In this document: piece after piece, positions 26,095-45,881 of the stretch
Layout: the number at the start of each line of letters is the position of its first letter
Numbering within the stretch: position 1 is the stretch's first letter
Source of the DNA: Silene conica
Taxonomy: Eukaryota; Streptophyta; Magnoliopsida; Caryophyllales; Caryophyllaceae
Direction of reading: 5' to 3'
Length of the DNA: 64,000 nt
NCBI GenBank assembly: GCA_029255685.2
Contig: CM055319.2
Location: 34,063,068-34,127,067, forward strand
Notes under the pieces: generated by a model
Database searches by the model: none
What the model saw: the letters and a program-made list of their open reading frames with translations, nothing else
Told to the model about the DNA's origin: nothing
Position numbers and translations under genes: made by a program

Positions 26095-26119
26095 AAAAAA
26101 TATATGTCCAATGTCACCT

Positions 26120-27245
26120 GTTTATAGTTAGATTCACAAATATTTTAAGTCCAAGTTTCACGAAATAAAGTCCCGGTTTCAGAAATTAAGGTCCAAGATT
26201 CATGAAATAAGAAATTAAACATTTTGTGAGTAAACAAACATTTTAAGTCCAAGTTTCACGAAATAAGGTCCCGGTTTCACAAATTAAGGTCCAAGATTCA
26301 TGAAATAAGAAATTAAACATTTTGTGAGTAATAAATTTTATGTCCAAGTTTCACGAAATAAGGTCCCGGTTTCACAAATTAAGGTCCGAGATTCACGAAA
26401 TAAGAAATTAAACATTTTGTGAGTAAATAAAAATTTTAATTCCAAGTTCCACGAAATAAGGTTCCGGTTTCACAAATTAAGGTGCAAGATTCACTAAATA
26501 AGAAATTATACATTTTGTGAGTAAACAAACATTTTAAGTCCAAGTTTCACGAAATAAGGTTTCGGTTTCACAAATTAAGGTCCAAGATTCACGAAATAAG
26601 AAATTAAACATTTCATGAGTAAACAAACATTTTAAGTCAAAGTTTCACGAAATAAGGTCCCAATTTCACGAATTAAGGTCCAAGATTCATGAAATAAGAA
26701 ATTATACATTTTGTGAGTAAACAAACATTTTAAGTTCAAGTTTCACGAAATAAGGTTTCGGTTTCACAAATTAAGGTCCAAGATTCACGAAATAAGAAAT
26801 TAAACATTTCGTGAGTAAACAAACATTTTAAGTCCAACTTTCACGAAATAAGGTTCATATTTCATAAATTAAGGTTCAAGATTCACAAAATAAGAAATTA
26901 AACATTTTGTGAGTAAACAAACATTTTAAGTCCAAGTTTCACGAAATAAGGCTCCAGTTTCACAAATTAAGGTCCAAGATTCACGAAATAAGAAATTAAA
27001 CATTTGGTGAGTGAACAAACATTTTAATTCCAAGTTTCACGAAATAAGGTTCCGGTTTCACAAATTAAGGTCCAAGATTCACGAAATAAGAAATTAAACA
27101 TTTTGTGAGTAAACAAACATTTTAAGTCCAAGTTTCACGAAATAAGGTTCCGGTTTCACAAATTAAGGTTTAAGATTCACGAAAAAAAAAATTATATATT
27201 TTGTGAGTAAATAAATATTTTAAGTACAAATTTCACGAAATAAGA
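26120..27245 (+). repeat. Array of about 98-bp units with GTTTCACAAATTAAGG
   Basis: About 11 units carry AAGTTTCACGAAATAAGG, GGTTTCACAAATTAAGG, AAGATTCACGAAATAAG and AACATTTTGTGAGTAAAC. The word GTTTCACAAA is the reverse complement of TTTGTGAAAC in the array at 25640-25935, so the two arrays of element D could pair with each other. Confidence 0.92.
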
Positions 27246-27387
27246 AAAAGAGCAAAATGGATAATTTTTTTTAGATAGAGAAAATATTTGGGCCAAATAA
27301 AATACTAGAAATGACCGCATAATTTCCATCCCATTGAAATTAGTTCAAGGAACATTGAAAATCATGTGCAATATAGTAAGGGTTCGG

Positions 27388-27520
<133 letters not shown>

Positions 27521-28199
27521 GTAGGATCATATGAGTTGGGGTATGTTTGGTGAGTTACACCTTTGAATCCGGACCATCCATTTTTAGTTGAGATTAGTGG
27601 CTGAGATTAAATCTCACAATTCATATAAAAACCCCAAATTTCACCCCTCACTTCTTTTTTCCCCTCTTTTCAACTCCTCAACTGACTGTAAAACCTCCAT
27701 AATTCTACAGCAAAACCTTCTTCTTCTCCAGTAAAACCTCCATCATCTTGCTCATCTTTTCTTCGTCGATTTGTTCGCTCATTTTCGTCGCTAATCCGTT
27801 CATATTCAGGTAATTTTTCGCATTGTTTCTCCAGTAAAACTGTTGATTTCGTTTTTCTTATATTTTCGCTATTTTGTAGGTTTTTTAAGTTGATTTTTGC
27901 TGTGTTTTCTGTTGTTATTCTTCAATTTTGAGCAGTGTTTTTCATTATGTAGTTCAATTAGTGTATTTGTGTGTTGTTGCATTACATTTTTTATTTGTTT
28001 TCACATAATTTTAGGGTTTTCATCTTCCTTCTTTCATTTTCGTCACTTTTTTTAAAATTTTCGTTTATGTAGTTGTGTTTTTACTTGAAATTGCGGTGTT
28101 CTTGTATTTGTTTTCTTCAATTTATTCAGCCGGTTGCATTATGTAGTTCAATTAGTCGTTTTCAATTGGATTTCACTTATTTTAGGGTTTAATTGGATT

Positions 28200-29100
28200 T
28201 GTTTTTAGACAGTTATTGTAATGGTTTAACTCAGTTATTGTAATGAATTCAGACTGTTATTGTAATGTATTCAGATAGTTATTGTAATGGTTTAAGTCAG
28301 TTATTGTAATGGTTTAAGTCAGTTATTGTAATGAGTTCAGACAGTTATTGTAATGTATTCAAATAGTTATTGTAATGGTTTAAGTCAGTTTTGTAATGGT
28401 TTAAGTCGGTTATTGTAATGAGTTCAGATTCATAATAGCTGTTATTGTATTCATAATAGCTGTTATTGTATTTATAATAGCTGTTATTGTAATTCATAAT
28501 AGTTGTTATTGTATTGCATAATACATGTTATTGTATTCAGTTTTCCATTTTGTAATATTTGTTATTGTAATTCATAATAGCTGTTATTGTATTCATAATA
28601 GCTGTTATTGTATTGCATAATACATGTTATTGTATTCAGTTTTCCATTTTGTAATACCTGTTATTGTAATTCATAATAGCTGTTATTGTATTCATAATAG
28701 TTGTTATTGTAATTTATAATAGTTGTTATTGTATTGCATAATACATGTTATTGTATTCAGTTTTCCATTTTTGTAATATCTGTTATTGTAATTCATAATA
28801 GCTATTATTGTATTCATAATAGCTGTTATTGTATTGCATAATACATGTTATTGTATTCAGTTTTCCATTTGTAATACCTGTTATTGTAATTCATAATAGA
28901 TGTTATTGTATTGCTATTTATTGTATTACACTGAGTTATTTTAAGATCCATAGCTGTTATTGTATTCATAATAGCTGTTATTGTATTCATAATAGCTGTT
29001 ATTGTAATTCATAATAGCTGTTATTGTATTGTTTATACCCTGTTATTGTATTGTATAAAATCTGTTATTGTATTGTATAAAATCTGTTATTGTATTGTTT
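28200..29100 (+). repeat. Minisatellite, TCATAATAGCTGTTATTGTAT type
   Basis: About 40 units of 17-24 bp. It begins with CAGTTATTGTAATGG units (28210-28430) and then changes to TTCATAATAGCTGTTATTG units. Confidence 0.93.
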
Positions 29101-30059
29101 ACTCCTAGAGTCATAGTTGTTGTATATATTGTTTATTTCTCTAGAATATCTAATTATTTTATAATGTTATTATGGTTATTTCAATACTTATATGAGATTA
29201 TTGTATTTTGGTTGCATAGTTATTTTAAATTTACGCTTTTTTGTTTTTATTTCTTTTAGTGACCGTTCGCTTTCTACTGGTTCAGCCCTCATCAATAAAC
29301 AAGTCATCGTTTTCGGCGGGAATAAATATCGGCGGAAGAATGGTGAAAACACCGACAACACATGGTTCTCGTCGAGAAAAAATACTTTTAGATGTAGCAT
29401 TGGAGATATATATATATGTAACGTTACGGATTGTTACTGTTGTTAAATGCATTGTTTAAAATTCTTAGATGTAATGATAAAGATGCATAAATTGTTGGAG
29501 ATGCTTAAGTGTATCAATATGATGAAGTCAAAATAGTTATATAATGAAAGTAGGTTGTTTTTTAACCTTGTTATATATTATTATTCAGTTTTTCAGATTT
29601 TGTCACTGCATTAACCAAACTCATTTATTATTCAATGAAAATGACTAGTTATTCAATTAAATAAGATAAAAACAAGCACAAGTTAGAAATTTGAATATAT
29701 TTGAGTTCCACTTCAATACAATAATACGATTTACTCATTACAATAACTAAATTACTACATTACAATAACTACAAATATCATAGTTTTGCATTACAATAAT
29801 TGAGTTTCTATATTACAATAATTAAGTTTTGAGTTTCTACATTACAATAACCGAGTTTCTACATTAAAATAACTGAGTTACTCAATTAAACAAGCTGAAA
29901 ACTAACAAACAATGACCAAGTATATACATCAATTTCTCCATTGAACGTCAATTATTCACGTCTATCTTAATTCAACCTGCAAATCACCAAAAAACAAAAT
30001 ATAAGTTACCAGAAGTAAATAAAGGATACAATAATTGAGTTTTAATAATAGAATAACAC

Positions 30060-30870
30060 GGTTAAAGTAATACAATAATAGCTGTTATTGTATTCATAAT
30101 AGTTGTTATTATATTCATAATAGCTGTTATTGTATTCATAATAGCTGTTATTGTAATTCATAATAGCTGTTATTGTAATTCATATAGCTGTTATTGTATT
30201 CAGTTTTGTGTTTTGTAATACCTGTTATTGTATTCATAATAGTTGTTATTGTATTCATAATAGTTGTTATTGTATTCATATTAGCTGTTATTGTATTCAT
30301 AATAGTTGTTATTGTAATTCATAATAGTTGTTATTGTAATTCATAATAGCTGTTATTGTAATTCATAATAGCTGTTATTGTATTCAGTTTTGTGTTATTG
30401 TATTCATAATAGCTGTTATTGTAATTCATAATAACTGTTATTGTAATTCATAATAGCTGTTATTGTATTCAGTTTTGTATTATTGTATTCATAATAGAGT
30501 AATAGCTGTTATTGTAATTCATAATAGCTGTTATTGTAATTCATAATAGCTGTTATTGTAATTCATAATAGTTGTTATTGTATTCAGTTTTGTGTTTTGT
30601 AATACCTGTTATTGTATTCATAATAACTGTTATTGTATTCATAATAGCTGTTATTGTAATTCATAATAGCTGTTATTGTATTCATAATACATGTTATTGT
30701 ATTCAGTTTTCCATTTTGTAATACTTGTTATTGTAATTCATAATAGCTGTTATTGTAATTTATAATAGCTGTTATTGTATTCATAATAGCTGTTATTGTA
30801 ATTCATAGTAGCTGTTATTGTATTCATAATAGCTGTTATTGTATTTGCATAATACATGTTATTGTATAAC
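30060..30870 (+). repeat. Minisatellite, second TCATAATAGCTGTTATTG array
   Basis: About 40 units in the same orientation as the array at 28200-29100, with the same higher-order insert (CAGTTTTGTGTTTTGTAATAC or CAGTTTTCCATTTTGTAATAC). Flanking segments at 29700-29890 and 30880-31010 carry the inverted word CATTACAATAACT. Confidence 0.93.
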
Positions 30871-31558
30871 TACAAATTCTATATTAGAATAACTACAAAT
30901 ACCAAAGTTTTACATTACAATAACTGGGTTTCTACATTACAATAACTGAGTTTCTACATTGGTTTAACTACAAGATACAATAACTGAGTTTTAACATTAA
31001 TATTACAACTAAGTTTCTACATTCAACTAGGCATTTTAACAAACAGTTGGTGTGCTAATCTAGATTATCAATAATTTTTTAAGATTATGATAATAAATTA
31101 TCAGTCAAATGTCAACGGTATGATAAACAATCCATTAATCGTCGTACAATTTGTTATTTGAATCAAATAATTCAGTTATTCGAGTATTAAAATAAGAAAA
31201 TCGTAAGAAATCTTTGTACCTTCGAAAAATTAGGGTTCCTGGAATATTTTCGTCTGATCTTTGTGAATTGATAGTTTTTAGTTGAATTAATCAAGACAAT
31301 GAATGAATTTAGGTAATAATTGTGGATTTTGAAATCAAAAATCGAAGAATTGATGATTTTTGTGCGATCGATTTGATGAATTTCTGTGCGATTGATTTTT
31401 GAGGATTTTTTTGGGAATTTGGTGGAGAGAGAGAAGGGGAAAACAGAGTTGTTAGCTGAAACAGAATTGTGAAAATTTAGGCGCGTGTTGAATTTTAGGT
31501 CAATTGTATTTATACGCGGGGGTAACTCACGGAATATGGCAAACTCACCGGAACCCGC

Positions 31559-33687
<2,129 letters not shown>

Positions 33688-33736
<49 letters not shown>
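33688..33736. repeat. (TA)n microsatellite
   Basis: About 24 TA units form the right border of the element chain. Confidence 0.96.
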
Positions 33737-33738
<2 letters not shown>

Positions 33739-34458
33739 TCTTTTAGTGTTTCATAAAGGTTGGGAACTCGTATAGTCTTTTCATAGGGATAGAGTTGTTT
33801 AACTTTTGTAAATTTGCATTATTGTTTATCGAAATTACTTTTTCACATACAAACTTTACTCTTTCACATGTAAAACCCCTCGCGAAAGCGGAAATATAAA
33901 ACATACAAAGTACTAAAAATGCAGCGGAATATAAAACTTTTTAAACATAAACAACATGCGAGGTGAAATAAAACTGAAACTGGAAACTGAAACTGATATA
34001 AACAAAATAGATAAGTATAACAGTTCTAAGTACGGAAACCAAAATGTATACAAAGCCTGGGATGGAACATCCCTACAGGCACCAAAAGATAAAAGTATCA
34101 AACTAGAGTCTAGCTAATCGAAAGTGTAAGTCATATGATGACAAGTGGATCATCACTCGCTAGCTCTCATCCAACCCTGTCCAACCTGCATGTACCTACA
34201 TACATGAAAACAAGTACGCCACAATCAGTGGGGAGTGACTAGAGTTCTCCTAGCCACCTTTTGTAACGACACGTAACAAGCAAGCATACAGAATACTCCA
34301 ACATATATAAACACGTGAAGCATATCAATATCTCAATAACTGATCTCATACTATCATGCAATCACTAATGCACGGCTCTCACCCAACTTCGGAAACTATT
34401 TGGAAGGAGAGCCGGTTTCCCTACCGGTTACCCGGTCAATGGAAACTGACCAAAGAGT

Positions 34459-34476
34459 CATCCAATGCCTTGGATG
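34459..34476. other. Conserved LTR hairpin
   Basis: CATCCAA-TGCC-TTGGATG forms 7-bp arms with a 4-base loop. The homologous sites at 54823-54840 and 59911-59928 read CGTCCAA...TTGGACG, so both arms changed together. Confidence 0.75.
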
Positions 34477-34529
34477 AACAACATCAAGTCAAGGTACTAT
34501 AAATATTATTATCATCACTCATATCTGAC

Positions 34530-35125
34530 ACCGTACCAACTCTAGGCAAGCAGATAAACTTAACAAGCATAAGGTTCAGCGGTCAACTTAAGACATAACC
34601 TACATACTAACACACCTTCACTATCAAGGACTCAGAGGCCAACTTAAGGCATAGACCAAGATATCAATAAACACTAGCAATGGGTCCAGAGGTGAACTTA
34701 ACACATATCCCACTACCAAACAATGTCGGGTCCAGAGGTGAACTTAACACATATCCCAACATACAATTCAAGTAAAGGGTCCAGAGGTGAACTTAACACA
34801 TATCCCTAAACATCCACAAGCAAAGGGTCCAGAGGTGAACTTAACACATATCCCAATGCTACAAACAAGTATTGGGTCCAGAGGTGAACTTAACACATAT
34901 CCCAATACACAACTATCGCACACCGGGTCCAGAGGTGAACTTAACACATATCCCGTGTACGACAACCGATCACGTGTCAGGTCCAGAGGTGAACTTAACA
35001 CATATCCTGACACACCACAAGCAAAACACGTAATGGGTCCAGATGTGAACTTAACACATATCCCATAACGCGACATACAACTCACGTGTTAAGCTCAGAG
35101 GCCAGCTTAAGGCATACCTTAACAC
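34530..35125. repeat. Tandem array of variable-stem hairpin units
   Basis: About 11 units of 45-62 bp share a core (GGTCCAGAGGTGAACTTAAC, then ACATATCC). The bases on each side differ between units yet pair within a unit: GTATTGGG/CCCAATAC (about 34869), GTGTCAGG/CCTGACAC (34975), CGTGTTAAG/CTTAACACG (35084), CGT.ATGGG/CCCAT.ACG (35030). The first unit (ATCTG...CAGAT) is also the first unit of the array in the sister LTRs. Confidence 0.8.
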
Positions 35126-35404
35126 GCATCAACCAATAACACCCAAAGATAGAAACTAACCTATAGTTCTAACTTCCTAAACCGCCAAACAACACTTAAT
35201 TGATCTCGGGAACTAAGATGAGGGAGAGCCGGTTTCCCTTTCGGTTACCCGACCGGGGGGTCTCTATCCTCTCTCCATTCCCGAACCCAATATAGTGTCG
35301 CCCATCCTCCGGGAACCTCAAACACACATCAAAGGTACAAGGAACGAGTTTTAATCAAAACCGAATAACCGATTGAAAGTTAAAAGCAAAACAGTGAGAA
35401 CATG

Positions 35405-35790
35405 GGCTCTCAGCCGGTCCCAGACCGTCTGCCGGTCCACCGGCTGGGAGTCCCTTCCCAAGCCTGACAACCGTCTGAAAAACAAGAGAAGAGACTCTCA
35501 GTCGGTGGACCGTCCGCCGGCCAGCCGGCTGGGAGTCCCTTCCCCAAAGCCAAACTTCAAACTTTAGACACGAGGAGTGACTCTCAGCCGGTGTACCAGC
35601 TGCCGGCCTGCCGACTGGGAGTCACTTCCCATGCCATTTTCAAAACTTGCAAAACCCAATAAGGATCCTGAGCCGGTCGACCGGCTCAGAAACCTTTCTC
35701 AATTTCTGAACAATCAAAAATTCAACACAGCGACTCTGAGCCGGCCGACCGGCTGCCGGTCAGCCTGCCGGCTCAGAGGCCGCTGTACGC
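35405..35790. repeat. GC-rich palindromic modules in the LTR
   Basis: Five modules of about 40-50 bp each run from CTCAGCCGG or CTGAGCCGG to CCGGCTGGGAG or CCGGCTCAGAG, spaced by AT-rich sequence of 40-70 bp. They resemble modules in the Athila-type LTR (6960-7960) and in the LTR at 59170-59550. Confidence 0.85.
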
Positions 35791-36726
35791 AAAATCGAGC
35801 TTTCTCCTAAACAATCAAAACTTCACAAACTGATTCGAGACTTCTAAATTAACAACAACAAATGTTTACCCATCACATATAAACACCAAATACACTATCT
35901 ATCAGCACTTAATCCCACAAACAATCCTCAATAAGCAAATGATTTGTATCCGTCTTAAGCACTAATTTCTGAAATTTGAACAATGAACATATGAAACATT
36001 ATCTAAGCATGTAATCACCAAGTAAGAACATTCCTATCATGCTGCTAAGTACAAACAACCACAATAACATTAAGAAACAGAAACTTAAACCAATTCAAGC
36101 AAGAAAAGTGTTAATTTATACAATAAGGCCGAGTTTCTCATTATCGTCACCTTAAATGCAATCCCGCTCAAAGCTCCTCCTCTACGATGAAGCTATCCAC
36201 GTCCGGGTCTTCTAAGCCCTCACCTACATCACGAAAAACGAGTTTAAAGGAGTGAAATGCGAATTCTACAAAAACAGCCTCATTTTCGAAATAAAGGAAA
36301 TGAAAAACGGAAGTGATAAATGGCTTGCAAATTCGATGAGGATTCCAAAAATGTATTTATTACCTCGATTCGGTGAAGGGATGATGAAGAAAAATGGATT
36401 AAGAGATGAGGATTTATGGAGGTTTTATGAAAAATGAAATGTCAGTTGTTTTGTTTTTCAGGATGACAATGTGTCGACTAAATGGGTTTATGAGGGTTTA
36501 TGAATTGTCCTTTCCCTTTAAATGAAAACGGGTTGGAATGAACGGGCTTTAAATTAAGAATTCAAGTTGCCAAGTTTGTATTCGTTTAAAGGACTTAAGG
36601 TTCTTAAGACGGATCTTACTACTTATAGAAATACTTTCCGATAAATTATTAAAATATTATTTTATTACTTAAAATAATTAAAACCCTTAAAAATATATTT
36701 TATAAAAATACGGGATGTTAATCACA

Positions 36727-37693
36727 TACATTTTTTCATTAATTTTTCATATTATGCCCTTTCCTAATCTAACCCTAAACAAACTATAGTCACATTATAT
36801 TTTTCCCTAAAATCGAATTTAAGTGTTTTAAAAACTTGAATAATTAAATTATAATTTTCAAATTAGTGAAATAATTTTATTATTTAACAATTACTTATTG
36901 AAATTATAAGGGTTTATTAATGTTAATTTGTGAAATTAATGGAAGTGATATTACCATGGTTCCCAATCGGCAATCCCTTATGTCTTTCTTACCAATATTA
37001 AGTCTTGATTTTGCTTATGTAACTGGTTAGTAAACGACAAAGAAAGACAAGCAATTGAGGAGTTCGCTCATCTATGAAAGGAGAGATTTGCCCCAAATAT
37101 GAGTTTGACTTTATTCTTTCTCTCCAGTTTTCTTCTGCAAAATTCCAGATCTACTCTTTATATGCCTAATATTGGCCTAATATTGGCAGTAAGTGGATGT
37201 TCGACGCATTAAAAAAGTTCCAGTTGACTCGTAAAGCGTAAAAGGAGCAAACCAAAGATAGCAAATGCGAGATAGCGAAGGCGTGAAGTTGGAGGAGATG
37301 AAGGAGATGAAGGGAAAAAAAAATTAATTGAGTGAGGGGATAAATTATGTTAAGGGTAATATCGTAAAATTCGTATGTGAAAAAATAAAATCCGTATGGG
37401 AAAAAGCACGACCCTTATTTATTAGTATTAGTTGTAACTTGTAACCAACGAAATCGTCTGAAAAAAAACAGACAATGAAATCGTCTGAAAAAAAAACAGA
37501 CAATGAAATCGCTCGGAAAAAGCTTCGTTTAATAATATATAGATAGATAGATAGATATTGATGTGTTAAATTACTCTAAAATTAAATTACCATCCCAAAT
37601 CGAATCAAATAAAAAGCGGGAAAGTGGTGATTAACCCCCCAAACTTAGTACAATTGTGAAATTAATCCCTACAAATTTGATAAAAGGGTTTAA
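36727..37693. other. Gene-free stretch with a possible Helitron 5' end
   Basis: No gene is seen. On the minus strand, TCTATATATTATTAAACGAAG starts at 37543 after an A, which fits a Helitron 5' end. It is followed (toward lower coordinates) by repeated CAGACGATTTCATTG words. A similar segment is found at 5630-5717. No matching 3' end was found. Confidence 0.35.
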
Positions 37694-40099
37694 TCATTAT
37701 ATATATTAAAGAATCATGTAAAACTGCTGACGTGGCGCAATGTGGTTTCAGAAAACATATTTTCAAGCCCTCTCATTAACTCTCACAAATTCATTTTTTC
37801 TTGACCAATTAGAACCAAGATAACTACCATGTCATCAACCGTGATAATTAATTTAATCATTATATATATTAAAGAATCATGTAAAACTGCTGACGTGGCG
37901 CAATGTGGTTTCAGAAAACATATTTTCAAGCCCTCTCATTAACTCTCACAAATTCATTTTTTCTTGACCAATTAGAACCAAGATAACTACCATGTCATCA
38001 ACCGTGATAATTAATTTAATGATTGGAATCTTTCATGATAATCACGTAATCACGTGATATTATTAGTCATGCCAATTACCAAACAAAAACCGAAACAAAA
38101 AGATTCTCCCCGTGAAAATTGACATACTTATTGTTTTTGTTTAGTAATTCATATTTTTTTTATTCTACAAAATCTTTTCGACTGCCAATTTCCCATAAAA
38201 TATTTTATAATTAATATGGAAAATTTATAATCTATAACTACTCTAATTTTATAATTTATAATTTCACAAGTTATGTAAACATATTATTAATTTAATAATT
38301 GGAATCTTCCATGATAATCACGTAATTAATCACGTGATATTATTAGTCATATGATTGTACAAGGCATGACCTATTTTCAATAACTAACATAATAAATTAT
38401 GTAAAACTCAAGAATGTATTTGTTACTTTATTATTAGCTTATCAACTACCTGTAACTTTTTAGCCTCCTCAGCATCCATACTAAATTAATTTAATGATTG
38501 GAATCTTTCATGATAATCACGTAATCACGTGATATTATTAGTCATGCCAATTACCAAACAAAAACCGAAACAAAAAGATTCTCCCCGTGAAAATTGACAT
38601 ACTTATTGTTTTTGTTTAGTAATTCATATTTTTTTTATTCTACAAAATCTTTTCGACTGCCAATTTCCCATAAAATATTTTATAATTAATATGGAAAATT
38701 TATAATCTATAACTACTCTAATTTTTATAATTTATAATTTCACAAGTTATGTAAACATATTATTAATTTAATAATTGGAATCTTCCATGATAATCACGTA
38801 ATTAATAACGTGATATTATTAGTCATATGATTGTACAAGGCATGACCTATTTTCAATAACTAACATAATAAATTATGTAAAACTCAAGAATGTATTTGTT
38901 ACTTTATTATTAGCTTATCAACTACCTGAAACTTTTTAGCCTCCTCAGCATCCATACTAAGTTGCTTATGCAATTCCTGTATTTTTAGTGAATAGTCTGT
39001 TTTGACACTACTTTAGTACTTCAGTCAGATGAAGAATAGAGGACATCACGGCTGAAACAAAACGATTCACACCTACATTTACTTAGGATATCACAACTAA
39101 AATTGGCATACTTATTGTTTTTGTTTAGTAATTCATATTTTTTTATTCTACAAAATTTTCTCGACTGCCAATTTCCCATAAAATATTTTATAATTAATAT
39201 GGAAAATTTATAATTTATAATTACTCTAATTTTATAATTTATAATTTCACAAGTTATTTAAACATATTATTAATTTAATGATTGAAATCTTCCATGATAA
39301 TCACGTAATCACGTAAACTATAAATTTGTCTTAGATTTTCCTTATTTGATACAGTATTCAATTTTAATTTGATGCAACTAATATAACCACAATCTTTGCC
39401 TATAATTTTCATTTTCTATAGTATACAAAATTTAATTATCTTAATTTTGATTTTTTTTATAATTTATATAACTTAAATTACTAAAATTTGTATGTTATAA
39501 TTTTCTTTTTTAAATATGTCTTAATTGTTTCATTTTAATCATGTCTTACGTTTGTGACGACTCCTATTAACATTATCATGTGTTAGTTTATTAACTTACC
39601 TAACTTGAAGTTCTCAAATATGAATGTTATAATTTCCGTATATATATTTTAATATATATAAAGATATTATATTACTTATTTTTTATTTTTAAAAAGTACA
39701 CATGTTCGAATAAATAAAATTGATTACTCCCTCCTATTCTGAATAACTGTCACATTTGCCGTTTTCGTCTATTCACGTAATTGTCACATATTCCATTTTG
39801 GGACATTGTTTATACTTATTTTATTCACTCTAACCCACAATAATACCCACCTTACCCCACAACACTACTTATTTTAATCACCTCTACTCACAATAATAAT
39901 CAATAATACATTCCCTCTCTCCAATATTCCCACCCCACACATTACTTTACATTAAACAAATAAATTCCTTAATTCTCGTGCCCAACCCGAAATGTGACAC
40001 TTATTCCGAATAGGAGGGAGTATATAATAAGTAAAATTATAGTCATCTTTAGAAATAAGTGTACACAACCCCGTGATTTTTCACGGGTGTTACACTAGT
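37694..40099 (+). mobile_element. Non-autonomous Helitron
   Basis: It starts TCATTATATATATTAAAG after an A (37693) and ends with a hairpin (CCCCGTGATTTTTCACGGG) followed by CTAGT (40095-40099), then T, so insertion is between A and T with no duplication. These are standard plant Helitron ends. A 162-bp segment at the 5' end is repeated in tandem (37694 and 37856), and a block of about 475 bp is repeated (from about 38015 and 38491, with a third partial copy near 39107). A Stowaway MITE is nested near the 3' end. No Rep/helicase gene is present. Confidence 0.85.
39727..40020. mobile_element. Stowaway-type MITE (Tc1/mariner)
   Basis: Ends CTCCCTCCTATTC and GAATAGGAGGGAG are inverted repeats with TA duplications (39725-39726 and 40021-40022). 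It is 294 bp and non-coding. It is nested inside the Helitron, so it is younger than, or was carried by, that element. Confidence 0.93.
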
Positions 40100-40415
40100 T
40101 TTACTTATCATCAGGTAACTAACAAATTATCATGTAACTATTAAATTACTCTAATTGAAAGTTGGAGTTAATTTTTCAATTACACAAAGTTACCGGGGGT
40201 AAATCATCGTATCCTCAAAGTAAAATGTTATCAACTTATGTTTATAGTTCAACATCAATTTCATTTAATTTTGATGAAAAAATTACCTTATAATTTTGAA
40301 TTTAATTGCCATCTCAAATGAATAAAATAAAAAAAAAGTTTAAAAAGTGATAAACATAAAAGAGTGCCTCAAAACCTACGGTGCACGCCCCCATCTGTGA
40401 GTATAGAGCAAAGCA

Positions 40416-40424
40416 AAACCCTAA
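40416..40424 (+). promoter_or_regulatory. telo-box-like motif before the PRMT gene
   Basis: AAACCCTAA lies 62 bases upstream of the start codon. This motif is common near transcription starts of plant genes linked to translation and growth. A regulatory role here is inference. Confidence 0.45.
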
Positions 40425-40485
40425 TTTGAGTCCATTGCAGAACCCCTCTTAAACCCCTTCTCTTGTTTGAATTCCTATTAAAAAA

Positions 40486-45881
<5,396 letters not shown>

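Larger units (their letters stand above)
33869..36721 (-). mobile_element. Solo LTR of a Ty3/gypsy element
   Basis: The plus strand shows TGTAAAACCCCTCG at 33869 and CGGGATGTTAA at 36721; on the minus strand this is an LTR of the TTAACATCCCGTATTT family. The 5-bp duplication TCACA flanks it (33864-33868 and 36722-36726). At 2853 bp it holds no internal region, PBS or PPT, so it is a solo LTR left by LTR-LTR recombination. It is the same family as the LTRs at 54229-55282 and 55283-60532. It carries a hairpin array (34530-35125) and GC-rich palindromes (35405-35790). Confidence 0.88.

Noticed and set aside
34768-35085. Repeat-peptide frames on both strands of the hairpin array
   Set aside because: They arise from the tandem units; stops and lengths follow the unit spacing rather than a protein.
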